Part shown: one piece after another, positions 15,745 to 22,882 of the stretch | Numbering within the stretch: position 1 is the stretch's first letter | Layout of the letters: every line of letters starts with the position of its first letter | Assembly (NCBI GenBank): GCA_036381335.1 | Contig: DASVCZ010000066.1 | Coordinates: 1 to 22,882, forward strand | DNA length: 22,882 bases | Direction: 5' to 3' | Source of the DNA: DASVCZ01 sp036381335 | Lineage (GTDB): Bacteria > Patescibacteriota > Microgenomatia > UBA1400 > PJMF01 | Notes under the pieces: generated by a model | Database searches by the model: none | The model's input: the letters and a program-made list of their open reading frames with translations, nothing else | What the model was told of the DNA's origin: nothing | Made by a program: the position numbers and the translations under genes

Positions 15745-17988
15745 CTAATTCGTCTCCTGCCAAATATATCTCGGTGACGTCATGGCTTCGGGAATATTAC
15801 GAACCAGATCTGGCCGGAAGATAAAGAGCTCGCTAGGGTTGGTTTTACTTTCTTGCAGCCGGCTAGTGTCAGCGTCGGAGCTAAAGTCCCGCTCCAGAGC
15901 TACGCCGCCCCAGCCGATAAACGACCCCGCCCCCACAAACCGGTCATCACCCCCGGCGGCGCTGCCACGACTGGCCACTGTCATGGTACCGTCGGCGATG
16001 TAGATGCCTTCCAAGTTGGTGGCCGCACTGTCCAAGGTTTCGTTGCCCAAGCTTTCGTCGATAGTAATGTTCCCCGACACGATGAACGCCAAGAAGCCAC
16101 CGTCTTCGACCACCATTAATTGGTTGGCGTTAGTGGGATCACTGAAGGTCAAGTTGCCGTCCACAAAAATAATCACCTGCTGGTCGGCTGCCACCGTCCA
16201 GGGGTCATCCAGGGTCAAGTCGCCATCGTAAAAGTAGGCTTGGCCGTTGGCTAGACCGGCTGGGGTACTGCCGTTGTCAACAAAATTTTCAAAGGTAAAC
16301 TTGCGATAAAAGTAACTGTACTTCTCTTGGAAGCGCGAGGTGGAGGTGCCAGTGACATAGAGTTGGGGGCTTTGTTGAGAGACAAATGTGGCTTGGTTAC
16401 CGGTTTCGCGTTGGGAATCGATGTCACCGCCACCAGTAATGACGAGCCCCGCACTCAGGCTGGTGTCATCGGCGTCGTTGGCACTTATGTAGGGGCGACA
16501 GTTGGTGCCCGAGTTACAGTTGGCTTCATCGGGCGTGGGTGAGTAGGCGGTAGTGCCACTAGTGGCGCCAGCATAAGCGTTGCCACTCCAGACCTGCCAC
16601 CAGTTGTCGGTAATTTGATCTTCCGGCAGGATAAAGAATCTGACAGCTGCTTGGGGACTCGCGATGCCACTGTAGGTACAGCCCTCAGGGCAGGTACAGG
16701 TGAACGTCACCCCACCACTAGAACCTGGAGTATGGGTGACTACGTTATTGCCATTCGGCCAGTAAGGAACCAGAATCCGGAACCAGTTGCCTGGCTGGAT
16801 AGTTCCGTTGTAGGTGGAGCCGGTGGAACCAACCGCGCTGATAGCCGCCCCAGTACCAGGAGAAGTGGAGGTAGCTCCAGGTAAGGTGCAGTTGCCTCCA
16901 GACATTTCAGCTGCTTGGCCAGGGTCTTCAAAAAAAGCCCCAGTAATTTCAGCCATGATGGTGAAAGTGGCGGGGCCGGAGGCCGCGCCAGTTTGGTAGC
17001 CACAGGAAGTGTTGACAGCCCGAACAGAGTACGTGTACTGGTTTTTACCAGAATCTGGAGTGAAGGTGTAACTGGTACCTACTACCGTCCGATTACAATG
17101 AGTGGGGTAGGCGGTACAGTTGGAATCGGAAGGATACAGGTCGATGATATAGGAGTCAGCTTTAGTGGCTGCACTCCACTGGACAGTCGCGGTACTTCCA
17201 CTGATAGTAACAGTGCCACCATTGGATGGATTCAAGGTAATTGAGCCAGGCGCGCCACTATCAGTGCTGGGACAGTAGCCACCACAGCCGTTTTGTTGGC
17301 CACACATGGCGCCGGTACAACTGGCCACACAACAGTCTGGTTTACAGGTGTTGCTATTTTCGCCGGCAGCAGCGGTACAGTAGCCGTCACCGCAGGTGGG
17401 ACAGTGACAGTGATTGGTACCTTTGTCGATTAATGGTGAACAACAGGGAACGGGGTTCTCGTAATAAGGAGTACTAGTACCCCGGCAGGTGCCGGCCGCC
17501 TCTTGCTCATTACTCCAGTTACAGCCCGGGCCACTGCCAGTACACCGGCCAGGATCCCAGACACAGTTGCCGTAAGGATCGAGCACACACTGGCTGGCCG
17601 TAAAACCACAGGTACTACAAGAACCACACGCACCCCACGTGCCGCCACCGCTGCTAGGAGGAGGAGAAGAGCCACCACCACCGCCACCGCCGGAAGAGTT
17701 ACCACAATTTGTTTCTAAGTTTTTTTGACAACCCTGAGCACCTTGCGGAATCAATCCACAAGCACCCGATTCATCTTCAAATAAGCTACAGTTGAAGGTG
17801 TGACGCTGACATTGCTCTTCGGGACACATACATTGACCAAAAATGTCATATTCCCCACAAGGACAACCAATTGTGCAATTTCTATCACACGAAGCAGTTC
17901 CTGTACAAGCTGCCTGAACACGGGTAAATGAGACAGAAAATAAGAAAAAAAAGAAACCAAAAAAAAGTACAACTGTTCTAACGTACAT
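15745..17988 (-). CDS. Cys-rich secreted surface protein with FN3 domain
   Basis: The 747-residue protein has a signal peptide (about 5-27, cut near QAA). A Cys-rich segment follows (CTGTASCDRNC, CPCGEY, CMCPEEQC) up to about 95, then a Gly/Ser/Pro linker. A second Cys-rich part (about 115-240) includes CGDGYCTAAAGEN and CGQQNGCGGYCP, repeats I associate with Microgenomates surface proteins. An FN3-like domain occupies about 247-345. The C-terminal 350 residues are Gly/Thr-rich with beta-strand runs (VIIFVDGNLTF, FIVSGNITID, LEGIYIADG) and end ERDF..FIFRPDLVRNIPEA, like C-termini of pilus-type CPR proteins. It is probably an exported adhesin or pilus-associated protein. DNA before about 17700 is AT-rich and after it GC-rich. 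Confidence 0.75.
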   Translation of the reverse strand: MYVRTVVLFFGFFFFLFSVSFTRVQAACTGTASCDRNCTIGCPCGEYDIFGQCMCPEEQCQRHTFNCSLFEDESGACGLIPQGAQGCQKNLETNCGNSSGGGGGGGSSPPPSSGGGTWGACGSCSTCGFTASQCVLDPYGNCVWDPGRCTGSGPGCNWSNEQEAAGTCRGTSTPYYENPVPCCSPLIDKGTNHCHCPTCGDGYCTAAAGENSNTCKPDCCVASCTGAMCGQQNGCGGYCPSTDSGAPGSITLNPSNGGTVTISGSTATVQWSAATKADSYIIDLYPSDSNCTAYPTHCNRTVVGTSYTFTPDSGKNQYTYSVRAVNTSCGYQTGAASGPATFTIMAEITGAFFEDPGQAAEMSGGNCTLPGATSTSPGTGAAISAVGSTGSTYNGTIQPGNWFRILVPYWPNGNNVVTHTPGSSGGVTFTCTCPEGCTYSGIASPQAAVRFFILPEDQITDNWWQVWSGNAYAGATSGTTAYSPTPDEANCNSGTNCRPYISANDADDTSLSAGLVITGGGDIDSQRETGNQATFVSQQSPQLYVTGTSTSRFQEKYSYFYRKFTFENFVDNGSTPAGLANGQAYFYDGDLTLDDPWTVAADQQVIIFVDGNLTFSDPTNANQLMVVEDGGFLAFIVSGNITIDESLGNETLDSAATNLEGIYIADGTMTVASRGSAAGGDDRFVGAGSFIGWGGVALERDFSSDADTSRLQESKTNPSELFIFRPDLVRNIPEAMTSPRYIWQETN

Positions 17989-17994
17989 GTAAAA

Positions 17995-18000
17995 ATTATT
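17995..18000 (-). promoter_or_regulatory. Possible -10 box 6 nt before the Cys-rich gene
   Basis: AATAAT (18000-17995, 5 of 6 to consensus), then TTTTAC and the ATG at 17988. No Shine-Dalgarno sequence and no good -35 are seen. The 29-base gap to the previous gene's stop means co-transcription is also possible. Confidence 0.3.
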
Positions 18001-18029
18001 ACACGTTTTGATGTCTTATGAAATAAGTA

Positions 18030-21000
18030 TTATTGATTTAGATCAAAAGAAAGGTCATTTGGATCATTTGGTTGAATGGTATAAGAATAATTCAAACGAT
18101 CGTAGCTTTCTCCAAGAGCAATAACTTTTTCTGGATCATTTCCAAATTCTCTCAAATCCAGATTACTTCTAAGGGCAATTAAAGTATCTGTTAACATACC
18201 CAATGAGGCTCCTACTTGAAAAAGTTCATTAGCATTACTAGAAAAGGAGAAACCTGAAACTAATATTACTTGATCGTCAAGATTAATGAATTTGACTCCA
18301 CTTCTAGCATCGCGATTGGGTCCGTCCCACCGATAAATATTTGCATTAGGGTTTTGTGCCTGATCAAGGTCTAAAATAGCTGAGGGACTAATAATTAAAA
18401 TTGTTTTTCCAGCGTGTTTTTCAAAGTCTGCGGCATGTGCAAGGACTGCTTGTCTAAATCTCTCTTCACCTGCTGCATTTAGTTCAATGTCTGGAGCAAA
18501 TTGATCATTGTAAGCCCATATAAATCTAATAGATTTTCCTGAAGGCAGCGTTATAGTTATATCGTCATGAATATCAACCTTACTTGCTTCGAATTCGTTT
18601 TCAGAAGTAACTGCAGAATATCTAGAATCATAACTCTCATCCTCACGTAATTCAGGCAATACAGTTTCACTGATTATTCTTCCCTCCCTAGTCACTAGTA
18701 CTTTAAGCTCGGGGTGGTACTTTATATTACCTGCAAGAATTTCCCTTTCAATGTCATCCTGAATACTTTCGGGATATACGCTTAATCCAAAACTCGCTAA
18801 TACTGGCTCTGCTTCCATAAAAAGAGGAGCTCCACTAGCCTCAGGAGGAGAAACACTTTCATTTATCCTCAGTGGCTCACCTTCTGACTGAACAACAGCA
18901 ATTTCTCTGATTTCACCTTGAGAATTTGAATTTGTGGGTGCTTCTTGAGTAGCCACACTGACAATTTCATTATTTTGATTGCGTACTAACCACAAATTAG
19001 TGCTCATTGCCTGACTTTGTTCTGGCGTAAGAACCACAAAAGTGCCTGGACCAAAGCCAAGAGTTTTGAAAAGTGCATCAGTGTTGAGGAGCATGCGAGG
19101 TTTTCCGTCAACTAAAACAACAATTGTCCTCTCTTCTTCATTAATTGTCGTCCCAACTCTATCAGAGTGTGCAATCTCTGCTGGGATACCAGCCCACTCG
19201 ACAAGCATCTCTTGGATGTCTTCAATAGGCAAGTAAGCTGCCAGCACATCACGTTGATTCTCAATTACAGGTACGTTAGTGATGAAGATTATGGTTCCCT
19301 TAGTATAGGTAGTGTTGACATTTGTAGCTGCATCATAGACTTCGACGTTCTCAGCTAAGCGGAGTGCAACTGTATTATGGTTTACTCCTTCACTCACTAA
19401 GCGAGCAATCTCTTCACCAAAACTGTTAGGATCAATATTGATAGGGAGTACTAATTCTGTTCGAACATCTTGAGGTAATCCTGCTTGTTCAAGCACAGCC
19501 ATACCCTGCAAAATCAGTTCACGAGGAATTTCATGAGCTACACCCAGGCTTCCAATAGTATAATCCTGAGGGTATTCATGACCGTCTGGAGTAACAAATA
19601 CAATACCTAAGTTATTGATAAATTCAAGTTCTTGTTGGTTGAGATTTTCTTCTTCACCACTTTCATTACTGGCAAAGCCAGCTCCCTCATTTCCTTCATC
19701 GGGCGTAAAGTTATTATGTGGTCTAGTTGCTGTATCTTCAGTTCTACTCCTTCCAAATAACCCCATAAATCTATCCTTAACTCTCTCAGCCATGGTCGTA
19801 GCGCTAGGATTAGTCACTGTTTCAGGTGATGTAGTTGCTACCACCGGACCAACCATCATTTCTTCAGTTACTTGATCGGCAAAGAGATCAGCCTCTACAA
19901 AGATAATATCTTCAGGTCCATTAGGTTTCAACTTATCACTAATTGCTATGCACGCTACTCCCTGGATAATCACTACCGGGACGTTGCCACGGAAGGTAAC
20001 CGAGTCATGAGGAATAGCTCGTAGAATTTCGTCCGAGAGGTTTACCACATACTGATAATCTCTGGGAATACTGCCATCGATATCTTTATAAGGAACGAAT
20101 CGGCCGCCAATAAACGCTTCGTAATTGACTCCAGTTGGCAAACTCAAGGTTAAAAGTTGCTCTCCGGCGTAGTTAGGCACTTCCAGACTAACATTCAGTC
20201 CATTAATATCTTCCAATAAGTTAGTGAATTCCTCGACACTTCCTTCTCCTGTGAGAATTCGCTGAGCGAAATATCGGCTCACTTCTGGGTTTGGGTGATA
20301 GCCTTGAGCTTCTAAACGAGCACGAATATTAGAAATCGCTTGCCACTCTTCCATTGTGAATTGATCCCATGTTACGTCTTCGTCATCACCTTCTTGGTCC
20401 ACAAATCGATCTTGAGTAGTAGTATCGGTATCATTAGCTGCTTCGGCAGAAGACACATTGCTTAAGCTCTCATACGCAGCTGTTACTATGCTGGCTAATA
20501 ATACTAACTGTGAAGCAATCTTTAAATATTTGTAATCACGTCTTTCAGCTACTGGTTTACCGGCAGTTTCTTGGCGATAATCATCAATGTCAGCGAGGAT
20601 CTGGTCATGAATTTTTAGTCCATCTTGATAAGCTTGATGAAAAACATCAACTGTTTCCAGAATTGTAATCATCGCCTTGTCAAGCTTATGACTGGTCATT
20701 TTTTCGGCTCGGTTGCGACTTCTCTCAGTTATGAAACCTTCTTTTAAATGACGCAGTTTGGACTTTAAGGCTCTAACCAATAAATATAAATTTTCGTATT
20801 TTTGGCTGATTTCGTCAAAAACTTTCTTGTCACTGATGTCGAGCTTACCTAGATTGACTACTTGTTCAACCTTTTTTAACTCATTCTCTGTGGTAGAAGT
20901 TAAATCTTGGATAAACCTCACGAAGTCGTAGAAGTTAGTAACTCTCTCTGGCTGAGGGGAAAAAGAGTGGCTTTTTTCGTATCCAAATTGGAAGTTTTCA

Positions 21001-21062
21001 GCAGTTCTGGGCATAGATGTGGTTGGTAATGATTGTTTGTTACCTCTGGTTTCTTCTGCCAT
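18030..21062 (-). CDS. Unrecognised 1010-residue protein with internal membrane segment and large outer domain
   Basis: I do not recognise a family. Residues 1-175 are charged and helical (VEQVVNLGKLDISDKK, LKSKLRHLKEGF and a further coil), apparently cytoplasmic. A hydrophobic stretch at about 180-200 (IASQLVLLASIVTAAY) ends near SSAEA, like a late signal or anchor. The remaining 800 residues are acidic, with no Cys-rich motif. They include strand runs such as NVPVVIIQGVACIAI, GTIIFITNVPVI and KTILIISPSAIL, which suggest repeated alpha/beta or beta units. Acidic low-complexity linkers occur near 215-235 and 440-475. It could be a surface or envelope-spanning protein. A strong promoter with a long leader precedes it. 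Confidence 0.75.
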   Translation of the reverse strand: MAEETRGNKQSLPTTSMPRTAENFQFGYEKSHSFSPQPERVTNFYDFVRFIQDLTSTTENELKKVEQVVNLGKLDISDKKVFDEISQKYENLYLLVRALKSKLRHLKEGFITERSRNRAEKMTSHKLDKAMITILETVDVFHQAYQDGLKIHDQILADIDDYRQETAGKPVAERRDYKYLKIASQLVLLASIVTAAYESLSNVSSAEAANDTDTTTQDRFVDQEGDDEDVTWDQFTMEEWQAISNIRARLEAQGYHPNPEVSRYFAQRILTGEGSVEEFTNLLEDINGLNVSLEVPNYAGEQLLTLSLPTGVNYEAFIGGRFVPYKDIDGSIPRDYQYVVNLSDEILRAIPHDSVTFRGNVPVVIIQGVACIAISDKLKPNGPEDIIFVEADLFADQVTEEMMVGPVVATTSPETVTNPSATTMAERVKDRFMGLFGRSRTEDTATRPHNNFTPDEGNEGAGFASNESGEEENLNQQELEFINNLGIVFVTPDGHEYPQDYTIGSLGVAHEIPRELILQGMAVLEQAGLPQDVRTELVLPINIDPNSFGEEIARLVSEGVNHNTVALRLAENVEVYDAATNVNTTYTKGTIIFITNVPVIENQRDVLAAYLPIEDIQEMLVEWAGIPAEIAHSDRVGTTINEEERTIVVLVDGKPRMLLNTDALFKTLGFGPGTFVVLTPEQSQAMSTNLWLVRNQNNEIVSVATQEAPTNSNSQGEIREIAVVQSEGEPLRINESVSPPEASGAPLFMEAEPVLASFGLSVYPESIQDDIEREILAGNIKYHPELKVLVTREGRIISETVLPELREDESYDSRYSAVTSENEFEASKVDIHDDITITLPSGKSIRFIWAYNDQFAPDIELNAAGEERFRQAVLAHAADFEKHAGKTILIISPSAILDLDQAQNPNANIYRWDGPNRDARSGVKFINLDDQVILVSGFSFSSNANELFQVGASLGMLTDTLIALRSNLDLREFGNDPEKVIALGESYDRLNYSYTIQPNDPNDLSFDLNQ

Positions 21063-21105
21063 AATTCTACTAAACTATCCTATAATACCCAATGCACATC
21101 CGATA

Positions 21106-21122
21106 TGTATCAGTTTGATACA
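21106..21122. repeat. TGTATC-N5-GATACA inverted repeat in the leader
   Basis: A perfect 6-bp inverted repeat with AGTTT between the arms lies about 45-60 bases before the ATG of the 1010-residue protein, downstream of its strong promoter. It could be a repressor site or a small leader hairpin. No T tract follows. Confidence 0.35.
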
Positions 21123-21202
21123 GTTGGTTGCATCTGGCACACCATGCACGAATAGTTCTTTCTTCTATATTTTGTGTTGTTTTTATAATGTCACTACTAT
21201 AC

Positions 21203-21232
21203 GTTATAGGCTTACTAGTTCCCTTTTGTCAA
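21203..21232 (-). promoter_or_regulatory. Strong promoter of the 1010-residue protein
   Basis: Minus strand: TTGACA (21232-21227, perfect), 18 bases, TATAAC (21208-21203, 5 of 6). The start would be near 21196, giving a leader of about 134 nt to the ATG at 21062. A TATTAT box nearer the gene (about 21085) lacks a -35. The leader holds the inverted repeat at 21106-21122 and no clear Shine-Dalgarno sequence at usual spacing. Confidence 0.55.
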
Positions 21233-21264
21233 GCATAAATCATTACAAAACTCTTACTTTTCCT

Positions 21265-21894
21265 TTATTCTGTCATCACAAAACTGCGTTCAATTTGGCT
21301 GAGCGCCTGTTCCACTTCTGGTTGGCCATTGCTCCTGGCCAGCACTCGCAACTGGTAACCTACCGGGTGAGTTAGATAGTACACCCTGTCTTGAGTTCCC
21401 AGGCTATTGGTTACTTCATACATCTGAGCGGGGTAGACAGCATACTCACCTTGAGTCAAACGACCTTGATCTTCCGCTGGAATGCCATTCACCCCGGTGA
21501 TGCTGATAAACGCTCGATCCAGGCCTAGCACGGTGTCATAGAGTTCCACAACTTGAGCAGCCTCGGCACTGGAAGCTTGAGCCGGATCATGACCGGCGGG
21601 TTGAATGGTCCACCCCACTGGCACAGTCAAGCTAAACTTCAACCGACCATTAGTAAAGTCAATGGGCATAGGGCTAGGTGAAACCAAATCGGCTGCCGGC
21701 TGAGTGTTGAGCGAGAAGCGTTGAGTGGCAAATAGGCGTTCGTAGAGGAGCCACCCAGCCAAACCGCCGCCAATTAAAATAGCTGAGCCGATGACGCCTA
21801 AAAAGAGGTAACGCCAGATGGGAGAACGAGAAGAGGGATTGACTGGAGAAGGAGCATCAATTACCACCGTGGTAGCCAAGTTTTGATTGGGCAT
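21265..21894 (-). CDS. Small signal-anchored protein of unknown function
   Basis: With the ATG at 21894 the protein has 209 residues. A Pro/Ser-rich cytoplasmic head (about 1-27) precedes a membrane segment (about 29-50: LFLGVIGSAILIGGGLAGWLL) and an outer domain of about 150 residues. The outer domain starts with FSLTVPVGWTIQP, resembling the F-x-x-P-x-GW opening of PsbP-like and other CPR lipoprotein-type domains. The family is not certain. The ATG at 21903 lies inside a -10 box, so I prefer 21894 (MPNQN). It sits 54 bases after the methyltransferase and 200 bases before the 1010-residue protein. Nothing points to a role beyond the cell envelope. Confidence 0.65.
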   Translation of the reverse strand: MPNQNLATTVVIDAPSPVNPSSRSPIWRYLFLGVIGSAILIGGGLAGWLLYERLFATQRFSLNTQPAADLVSPSPMPIDFTNGRLKFSLTVPVGWTIQPAGHDPAQASSAEAAQVVELYDTVLGLDRAFISITGVNGIPAEDQGRLTQGEYAVYPAQMYEVTNSLGTQDRVYYLTHPVGYQLRVLARSNGQPEVEQALSQIERSFVMTE

Positions 21895-21901
21895 CTCCCC
21901 C

Positions 21902-21931
21902 ATTCTAGGCGAAGGTGGAAGGGGAAATCAA
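21902..21931 (-). promoter_or_regulatory. Leaderless promoter of the small signal-anchored gene
   Basis: Minus strand: TTGATT (21931-21926), 18 bases, TAGAAT (21907-21902), then 7 bases and the ATG at 21894. The -10 matches in 5 of 6 bases and the -35 in 4. It covers the upstream ATG at 21903, which favours the later start. Confidence 0.5.
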
Positions 21932-21948
21932 GGAGGGGATAATATTCA

Positions 21949-22719
21949 TTACTTTTGAGTTACTATTATTATGTTGTTTGGTTCTCTCAGGGAAAAAATA
22001 GCGTTTAGTAAATGTTTAAGTGTGAAGTAGTTATTAAACGCCGAAGTTCTTGCTACTTCTTTTATTTTAAATCCCACCGACTTTAGTTCAAATTTTAGTA
22101 ACTCTTCTGAGTAAGCTCTCATATGTGAGTTGGGGTTAAAAGGAAGTATATTTTCTAGACCCTCATTAACAGGAACACTAATAATAAATATTCCTCCCTT
22201 CTTTAATACTCTGTAAATTTCTTTTAAGACCGTAAATGTTTCACTTGGTTTAATATGCTCTAAAACTTCTAACAGTAAAACTTGTTCAAAGGATTCATCT
22301 TCAAAGTTTAGATCCGTTAGTGTAGTGGCAACAAACTTTTTATCAGGATATTCTTTTTTTAGTTTCTCTAGCTGAACCTTTGTGATATCGGTACCAACAT
22401 ACTTTACCTGTTTCTTCTTGAATAGTTCTTTCTCTAGCCTTCCTTTCCCAACTCCTAGATTTAGAACTGTTTTACTAGCTTGAATCTTCGAGACTATAAA
22501 CTTGATCCTCCAATTTTCCATAGGATGCGAAATTTCACTTTGACTAAATTTTTCATCCCAAAATTCCGAAGAGTTGTGATCTGGTAAAAATTCCCTCTGA
22601 GAAGAATATGTTTGAAGTGCAAGTGTATAAAGACCTTTATCAATGAGCAATTTCCTCAAGGACTCCCATTTTAGTGCAGTTTTGCCACCTTCTTGCCACC
22701 TTTGCATGTTTAACTTCAT
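21949..22719 (-). CDS. Class I SAM-dependent methyltransferase (Methyltransf_11-like)
   Basis: The 256-residue protein has the SAM-binding motif VLNLGVGKGRLE (about 81-92), an acidic end to strand 2 in KYVGTDITKVQLEKL, then FEDESFEQVLLLEVLEHI (about 139-156) and LKKGGIFIISVPVNEG, the usual order of class I enzymes. The N-terminal 50 residues are helical, with SSEFWDEKFSQ before the fold, as in enzymes that act on small metabolites, sugars or lipids. The C-terminus contains SHMRAYSEELLKFELKSVGF, like quinone and cell-wall methyltransferases. The substrate is unknown. It is transcribed divergently from a secreted-protein gene that starts at 22756. An ATG 12 bases downstream of the chosen start is possible. 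Confidence 0.85.
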   Translation of the reverse strand: MKLNMQRWQEGGKTALKWESLRKLLIDKGLYTLALQTYSSQREFLPDHNSSEFWDEKFSQSEISHPMENWRIKFIVSKIQASKTVLNLGVGKGRLEKELFKKKQVKYVGTDITKVQLEKLKKEYPDKKFVATTLTDLNFEDESFEQVLLLEVLEHIKPSETFTVLKEIYRVLKKGGIFIISVPVNEGLENILPFNPNSHMRAYSEELLKFELKSVGFKIKEVARTSAFNNYFTLKHLLNAIFSLREPNNIIIVTQK

Positions 22720-22755
22720 AAAGTAGCAGTTATTTTAACCGAAAGGAGGGTCAGA

Positions 22756-22882
22756 ATGAAAAGCAAAATTCTTCTAACCTCTTTAACTATTTTAGCAATT
22801 AACTTTCTGCAGCCAAAGAAAGCACAGGCGCAAGAGATCCTGTTCCAAGATGATTTCTCAAACGGCTTTGAGAAGTGGGAAC
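22756..22882 (+). CDS. Secreted protein, 5' part only
   Basis: The ATG at 22756 follows a strong ribosome site (AAGGAGG, 22743-22749, about 6 bases away), the best in the window. The visible 42 residues begin with a signal peptide (MKSKILLTSLTILAINFLQ, with a likely cut after AQA). Then comes EILFQDDFSNGFEKWE, which reads like the start of a LamG or DUF1080-type carbohydrate-binding beta-sandwich (DDF-x-x-G-x-x-x-W). The gene runs off the right edge. It is divergent from the methyltransferase gene. Confidence 0.75.
   Translation, partial: MKSKILLTSLTILAINFLQPKKAQAQEILFQDDFSNGFEKWE

Noticed and set aside
15853..17718. Many overlapping open frames on both strands within the Cys-rich gene
   Set aside because: GC-rich DNA has few stop codons by chance. 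Only the minus-strand frame has a signal peptide and domain-like sequence.
1..22882. Insertion sequences, tRNA or rRNA genes
   Set aside because: No transposase-like frame, terminal repeats with target duplication, cloverleaf or rRNA-like sequence was found by eye. Rhs recombination needs no transposon to explain the layout.

Overview
The window looks like chromosomal DNA of a small-genome bacterium. Giant YD-repeat surface proteins, Cys-rich secreted proteins with Gly/Pro linkers, mixed Shine-Dalgarno and apparently leaderless genes, and many orphan membrane-anchored proteins suggest a Patescibacteria/CPR (Microgenomates-like) lineage. This placement is an inference from protein style: there is no rRNA, tRNA or marker gene here. 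The standard code fits. The long frames (2332, 1010 and 747 codons) contain no in-frame TGA, so the UGA=Gly code of Gracilibacteria/Absconditabacteria is not in general use.

Left part (about 1-13965, nearly all on the minus strand) is a polymorphic-toxin locus. Its main gene is a 2332-residue secreted or surface-anchored Rhs protein (6967-13965). It has a signal anchor, beta-sandwich adhesion-type domains, a DUF6531-like start, a long YD-repeat cage, an Rhs core ending in DLYGY, and an exchangeable tip that reads as a metzincin-type zinc protease (HEFGHICGLGD plus an LMAGG Met-turn). Directly downstream is a membrane-anchored Asp-box beta-propeller protein, which I propose as its immunity protein. 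Next comes a 5'-truncated orphan Rhs module (3789-5828) with a GIY-YIG nuclease tip and an overlapping Imm26-like gene. This is the classic trace of tip displacement. After it lies a line of small immunity-like genes: DUF4259, a four-helix membrane protein, ankyrin, SUKH/SMI1 with a C-terminal membrane anchor, an Imm33-like gene broken by one TGA, an RDD membrane protein, and a start-less fragment at the left edge. The immunity array and the toxin tips look more AT-rich than the Rhs cage.

Middle part (13966-15744): a divergent intergenic region with a perfect 8-bp inverted repeat separates the Rhs gene from an alpha/beta hydrolase. This hydrolase converges on a F420/NADP-oxidoreductase-like Rossmann protein. 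A structured RNA element with an outer 10-bp stem and a U tract on the minus strand lies between the Rossmann gene and the next gene upstream.

Right part (15745-22882): a Cys-rich secreted FN3-containing surface protein, an unrecognised 1010-residue protein with an internal membrane segment and a strong promoter with a long leader, a small signal-anchored protein, and a class I methyltransferase are all on the minus strand. The start of a secreted protein on the plus strand runs off the edge. Several genes have a -10 hexamer exactly 6-7 nt before the ATG and no Shine-Dalgarno sequence, which suggests leaderless transcription.
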